This document shows, in pieces, positions 60,741-64,000 of a stretch of DNA of 64,000 nt; within the stretch, counting starts at the first letter, position 1; every line of letters begins with the position of its first letter. The notes beneath the pieces were generated by a model. The model was not told the origin of the DNA, searched no databases, and worked only from the letters and a program-made list of their open reading frames with translations. This DNA comes from DTU019 sp050949825 (GTDB lineage: Bacteria > Bacillota > Syntrophomonadia > Syntrophomonadales > Syntrophomonadaceae). Where the stretch lies: NCBI GenBank assembly GCA_050949825.1, contig JBMNGL010000003.1:186001-250000 (forward strand), in the 5' to 3' direction. Both the position numbers and the translations under genes were made by a program.

Positions 60741-61145
60741 CTAATCCTCCTTTGCCGCCAGGCAGTCCACTTCGACGGCCAGCTTTTCTGCCAAAAACTG
60801 AGCCAGCTTCATACCCGGCTCACCCAGGTTTAATACCCCTTCTGGCTTGAGATCACGGTGTTCTTTGAATATATCAATGGTGCGCACTGCCTTATCCACC
60901 GGCTTTCCTATTGACTCAACATTCTTGCGAGCACAGTCTTTGGCGCAGCCATCCACGGTTATAACATAATTATTTTTAACCAGTTGTTTGGTTTCCGGAT
61001 CATCAATCATTAACAAAGCCAGACAGGCGGTGTCAATCTGATCCGGCTTTAACTCTTCAGCCAGATGAAAAGCTGCCTGGCGGCTGATTTCACCATAAGC
61101 TTTGCCAATGCCGCTGCAGGGCATCACCACAATTTTTTTCTTCAT
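60741..61145 (-). CDS. DGC-motif cysteine-rich protein (putative zinc-binding), copy 1
   Basis: 134 residues. Motifs VMPCSGIGKAYGE, TACLALLMI, and ITVDGCAKDCARKN match copy 2 in order. A C-terminal Cys in EVDCLA. The start has a GGGGGG-type site. It lies 18 bases after the lipoyl-protein gene. The two DGC proteins may form a heterodimer; this is inferred from adjacency and similarity. Confidence 0.82.
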   Translation of the reverse strand: MKKKIVVMPCSGIGKAYGEISRQAAFHLAEELKPDQIDTACLALLMIDDPETKQLVKNNYVITVDGCAKDCARKNVESIGKPVDKAVRTIDIFKEHRDLKPEGVLNLGEPGMKLAQFLAEKLAVEVDCLAAKED

Positions 61146-61163
61146 GAAACCAACCCCCCTTGA

Positions 61164-61613
61164 TTATTTTTCCCCGGCCTGTTGGACCTTGTCTACCATA
61201 AGCGGGAAATAGGCCTCCGCGCTGAGAAGTTGGCTCTGCTCCTGCTTCCAATCGCTGGGCTGCACTTTTATGAGCCATCCTGTTCCATACGCATCAGCAT
61301 TGATTTGCTCTGGCTCCGTAGCGATTATTTCATTGGTTTCAATAATCTCCCCGCTGACCGGAGAAATAATGGTGACAGTGGTTTTAATGGTCTCTATGGT
61401 TCCAATTACGCCGCCCTGTGCAACCGCTGTGCCTGCTTCAGACACCTCAATAAAAACCACATCACCGGAATTGATTTGCAGAAAATCGGTCACTCCTACC
61501 ACAATCACACCATCCCGGTCTCTGGCCCAGGTTTCCGCGGTATGGTATAAACACGAGGTGTCAACCCTGAAACTGAATTTATCATGTGTGAATTCCAGGT
61601 ATTGTTGTGCCAA
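61164..61613 (-). CDS. Glycine-cleavage H-protein-like lipoyl protein
   Basis: 149 residues from the TTG at 61613, which has GGAGGGA 7 bases ahead; an in-frame start further up has no site. The sequence GVTDFLQINSGDVVFIEVSEAGTAV then GTIETIKTTVTIISPVSGEIIETNE follows GcvH closely, and Lys in ETIKT is the lipoylation position. No gcvT or gcvP genes are in the window. The N-terminal FTHDKFSFRVDTSCLYHTAETW replaces the usual HEWL segment and has a Cys. First gene of a leftward operon divergent from arsR. Confidence 0.85.
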   Translation of the reverse strand: MAQQYLEFTHDKFSFRVDTSCLYHTAETWARDRDGVIVVGVTDFLQINSGDVVFIEVSEAGTAVAQGGVIGTIETIKTTVTIISPVSGEIIETNEIIATEPEQINADAYGTGWLIKVQPSDWKQEQSQLLSAEAYFPLMVDKVQQAGEK

Positions 61614-61694
61614 TACGGATCCCTCCATTTCAGTCAAGTTAATAGTGACAGTTGTGCCGCCAGGACACATTCCCCTCTTCACTATTGCTATTCG

Positions 61695-61724
61695 ATAATT
61701 ATATTAGTATATTATTATATAATC
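61695..61724. promoter_or_regulatory. AT-rich inverted repeats, probable ArsR operator/promoter
   Basis: AATTATATTAGTATATTATTATATAATC lies midway between the divergent H-like and arsR genes. It contains ATTATATAAT and TATATT-type dyads, as in ArsR/SmtB operators. A shared operator would place both operons under arsenic control. Confidence 0.5.
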
Positions 61725-61750
61725 AAATTCATTTCAAGGAGGTGTTCCTA

Positions 61751-62143
61751 ATGATCGAATCAACCGCTCGCGTCTTAAAAGCCCTGGGTGAACCGACCCG
61801 TTTAAAAATAGTAAAGTTTTTATCATTGCAGGAGCTATGTGTGTGCGAATTAGAGGCCATCCTGGATATCAGTCAACCCCGGGTATCCCAGCATATAAGG
61901 GTTTTGAAACAGGCCGGGATAGTAGAAGAACGCAAAGAGCGGCAACGCTCCTATTACAGCCTAAAGCCCACAGTTTTGGATGGTGCCACCGTCCAGGCCT
62001 TTCAAGCTCTATTGGAATTAAACCTGAATAAGATACCCGAACTCGAGGAAGAAAGCCGCAGGTTTTTTGAATTGAACAGCAACGAGATGGTTCAGGCTTG
62101 TAAAAAAGGCTGTGCCGCCACTTCGATGAAACGGATCAGCTAG
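61751..62143 (+). CDS. arsR: ArsR-family arsenic-responsive repressor
   Basis: 130 residues from ATG at 61751 (AAGGAGGTG). The winged HTH has TRLKIVKFLSLQELCVCELEAILDISQPRVSQHIRVLKQAGIVEERKE. The ELCVCEL motif is the As(III) site of E. coli-type ArsR; an extra CKKGC lies at the C-terminus and could supply a third ligand. It should repress itself, and possibly the divergent lipoyl operon. Confidence 0.93.
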   Translation: MIESTARVLKALGEPTRLKIVKFLSLQELCVCELEAILDISQPRVSQHIRVLKQAGIVEERKERQRSYYSLKPTVLDGATVQAFQALLELNLNKIPELEEESRRFFELNSNEMVQACKKGCAATSMKRIS

Positions 62144-62290
62144 CAATCCCGGCTACGTCCGCCGATGCTTTAGGGCCGCAGATTATATCGTTCACCGGGA
62201 ATAATAGCTGTAACTACAGCAAAACCCCTAAATATATTTTGCTGCAGCCTGTAGCTGCGTATTCCTGATAATTTTGAAAGGACTGAATTT

Positions 62291-63364
62291 ATGAGCGAGG
62301 CAAAAAGGCTGAATGTGTTTGAACAATATCTGACCGTGTGGGTAGCCCTGTGTATTATCATCGGGGTGATCATCGGCAGGATCGCTCCAGGTCTGGTAGC
62401 GGAAATAAGCACCTGGGAATACAGTGGGGTGAACCTGGTTATCGCCGTACTGATTTGGCTCATGATCTATCCCATGATGTTGAGAATTGACTTCGCCGCC
62501 CTGAAGGATGTGCGCAAAAAGCCCAAAGGCATTCTAATCACTTTATTTGTAAACTGGGTTGTCAAACCTTTTAGCATGGCCTTTTTAGCCTGGTTGTTCT
62601 TTAATCATATCTTCATCCGTTTTCTGGGTCCTGCTCTGGCTCAGGAGTATATAGCCGGTTGCATCATTCTTGCCGCTGCGCCCTGTACTGCCATGGTATT
62701 TGTGTGGAGCTACCTGGTGGACGGAGATCCGGCTTATACCCTGGTGCAAGTGGCCTTAAACGATCTCATCATGCTGGTTCTATTCGCCCCCATTGTCATG
62801 TTTTTACTTGGAGTCACTAACATTGTGGTTCCAGTAAATATCCTATTATTCTCGGTCTTGCTGTACATTGTCATCCCCCTGACGATGGGCTATATATCCA
62901 GAAAAGCCTTGCTGCAGATGAAAGGAGTAGACTGGTTTGAAAATCATTTTCTTACCGCTTTAAAACCGGTCACTGTCATCGCCCTGCTAGTCACCCTGGT
63001 CATCATCTTTGCTTTCCAGGGCGAGGTGATCAGCAAGAACTATTTCAATATTCTGCTCATTGCTGTTCCTATCACTATTCAGGTCTATTTTAACTCTTCC
63101 CTGGTTTATGGATTGGCCCGTTTTTTCCGGGTCCCCTTCTCTATCGCCGCTCCGGGCGCCCTGATCGGGGCCAGCAACTTTTTTGAACTGGCGGTCGCTG
63201 TGGCTATCTCTTTGTTCGGATTAACATCCGGTGCGGCTCTGGCTACGGTAGTTGGAGTGCTGGTCGAGGTTCCGGTCATGCTCTCAGTGGTAGCTCTGGC
63301 CAACAAGACCCGCCACTGGTTTGACTTTGAAAAGAACCGGGAAGGGAGCAAACAGATTGCGTAG
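62291..63364 (+). CDS. arsB: ACR3-family arsenite efflux transporter
   Basis: 357 residues, ten hydrophobic helices. The essential Cys is in ILAAAPCTAMVFVWSYLVDGDPAYTLVQVALNDLIML; a conserved Glu lies in ASNFFELAVAVA. It exports arsenite using the membrane potential. 147 bases after arsR; same direction. The original symbol acr3 is also used. Confidence 0.93.
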   Translation: MSEAKRLNVFEQYLTVWVALCIIIGVIIGRIAPGLVAEISTWEYSGVNLVIAVLIWLMIYPMMLRIDFAALKDVRKKPKGILITLFVNWVVKPFSMAFLAWLFFNHIFIRFLGPALAQEYIAGCIILAAAPCTAMVFVWSYLVDGDPAYTLVQVALNDLIMLVLFAPIVMFLLGVTNIVVPVNILLFSVLLYIVIPLTMGYISRKALLQMKGVDWFENHFLTALKPVTVIALLVTLVIIFAFQGEVISKNYFNILLIAVPITIQVYFNSSLVYGLARFFRVPFSIAAPGALIGASNFFELAVAVAISLFGLTSGAALATVVGVLVEVPVMLSVVALANKTRHWFDFEKNREGSKQIA

Positions 63365-63443
63365 CGTAACCTTATCAAAAATCATAAGGCCCGAAGGCGA
63401 GCCTTGAAGGACGTTGCCTGGTATGTCTATGGTGACCCAGTAT

Positions 63444-63602
63444 TTATTTACCCTTTATCTTTGCCTCATCATCATGCTCTTGGCTACTCTCTTTGTCCTC
63501 GGGCAGTTCTATGATCTTAAAATTACAGCAGCAGGAACCCTTATCATCCTTGCCCCCCAGTAAACGCTGCAAAAGCCCCTTTTTCTCCTTTTTTTCCTTC
63601 AT
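63444..63602 (-). CDS. 52-residue Cys-rich protein next to the permease
   Basis: ATG at 63602 with AAAGGAG. Sequence: basic start MKEKKEKKGLLQRLLGGKDD, then GSCCCNFKIIELPEDK and an acidic tail. The three consecutive Cys could bind thiophilic metalloids. It lies 45 bases after the ArsP-like permease stop, same direction. Small CxC/CCC proteins often accompany such permeases. Not recognised beyond that. Confidence 0.65.
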   Translation of the reverse strand: MKEKKEKKGLLQRLLGGKDDKGSCCCNFKIIELPEDKESSQEHDDEAKIKGK

Positions 63603-63647
63603 ATGTTGCTCTCCTTTCTCAATATTAATCCGTTCAAAAAGAATGGA

Positions 63648-64000
63648 TTATGAAATCATATTAAATAAATATCCGCCCAGTACCGCGGTAACAAAAATAA
63701 CCCCCACAATAGCGGCTACCAATTTGGTTTTAAAAATGCTGGCTAGCATACTCATTTCAGGGATAGCCATACCTGCGCCCCCGATAATCAAGGCAATTAC
63801 AGCACCTGTACTCATCCCTTTTTGCATCAACGCCAGACCAATCGGTATAGCGCTTTCGACTCGGATATACAAGGGTATGCCGATTATGGCCGCGATAGGA
63901 ACGGCAAAAGGATTGCCTGGTCCGGCATACTTCAGCACAAATTCCTGGGGCAGATAGCCGTAAATAACCGCTCCGATGGCCACACCTATGAGCAGGTAGA
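63648..64000 (-). CDS. C-terminal part of an ArsP-like permease, 5' end outside window
   Basis: The frame stays open to the right edge. The visible 117 residues include FVLKYAGPGNPFAVPIAAIIGIPLYIRVESAIPIGLALMQKGMSTGAVIALIIGGAGMAIPEMSMLASIFK, the conserved end of DUF318/ArsP permeases, which export trivalent organoarsenicals in known cases. It lacks any sign of frameshift. Confidence 0.85.
   Translation of the reverse strand, partial: YLLIGVAIGAVIYGYLPQEFVLKYAGPGNPFAVPIAAIIGIPLYIRVESAIPIGLALMQKGMSTGAVIALIIGGAGMAIPEMSMLASIFKTKLVAAIVGVIFVTAVLGGYLFNMIS

Overview
The window looks like a chromosomal segment of an anaerobic, low-to-mid GC Gram-positive bacterium of the class Clostridia, possibly near the Syntrophomonadaceae or Peptococcaceae. 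This rests on Firmicute-type S-box and ykkC-class riboswitches, strong AGGAGG ribosome sites, a short-form HisG with HisZ, LCP, GerMN and SLH-domain proteins, pyruvate formate-lyase with its activase, a short-chain acyl-CoA dehydrogenase, and an Fe-S/cytochrome b membrane pair. The taxonomic placement is inference; there is no rRNA in the window.

Layout, left half (1-40.4 kb): a transposase remnant; a methionine ABC transporter metNIQ behind a SAM-I riboswitch; a compact, highly structured candidate RNA on the minus strand (3262-3577); a histidine operon transcribed leftwards (hisZ-G-D-B-H-A-F-IE, with hisIE frameshifted near its end); a purine operon transcribed leftwards (purE-B-F-M-N-H-D, then a TPR membrane protein and an HD-domain protein) behind a good promoter, a ykkC-type (probably PRPP) aptamer and a terminator; a small group with a GerMN lipoprotein, a REC-GGDEF-like regulator, a frameshifted mscL and a PRC-barrel protein; guaA-hpt; glnA; two LCP-family proteins; hflX; an ABC-F ATPase; and pflB-pflA. 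The purine salvage/GMP genes and the de novo pathway therefore sit close together. purC, purS/Q/L and hisC are not in the window.

Middle (40.4-53.4 kb): an accessory region begins directly after a tRNA-Ala(CGC) gene. It holds a small HTH protein, two tandem PAS-AraC regulators and a PAS-only paralogue, an SLH-domain exoprotein, a 1491-residue mosaic surface protein with GLUG repeats, FN3 and three SLH domains, an isolated c-di-GMP-I aptamer plus terminator, a group II intron 5' remnant, and two toxin-antitoxin loci in which both toxins are broken. One of these is cut by a 70-bp repeat that occurs twice. There is also a membrane protein with a sigma-region-4-like tail, and gene fragments.

Right end (53.4-64 kb): a GGCT-like protein, an acyl-CoA dehydrogenase, a Tat-exported ferredoxin subunit with a cytochrome b partner behind a CsoR/CstR-like operator, a divergent pair of XRE regulators with palindromic operators, and a probable arsenic locus. 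In the arsenic locus ArsR and an ACR3 arsenite exporter diverge from a leftward operon encoding a glycine-cleavage-H-like lipoyl protein, two related DGC-motif cysteine-rich proteins and an OsmC-family protein. A Cys-rich 52-residue protein and the end of an ArsP-like permease follow. The lipoyl/DGC/OsmC set beside arsenic genes and the structured RNA at 3.3-3.6 kb are the two best candidates for undescribed biology. Single-base frameshifts in hisIE, mscL and a relE toxin could be real decay or sequencing errors.
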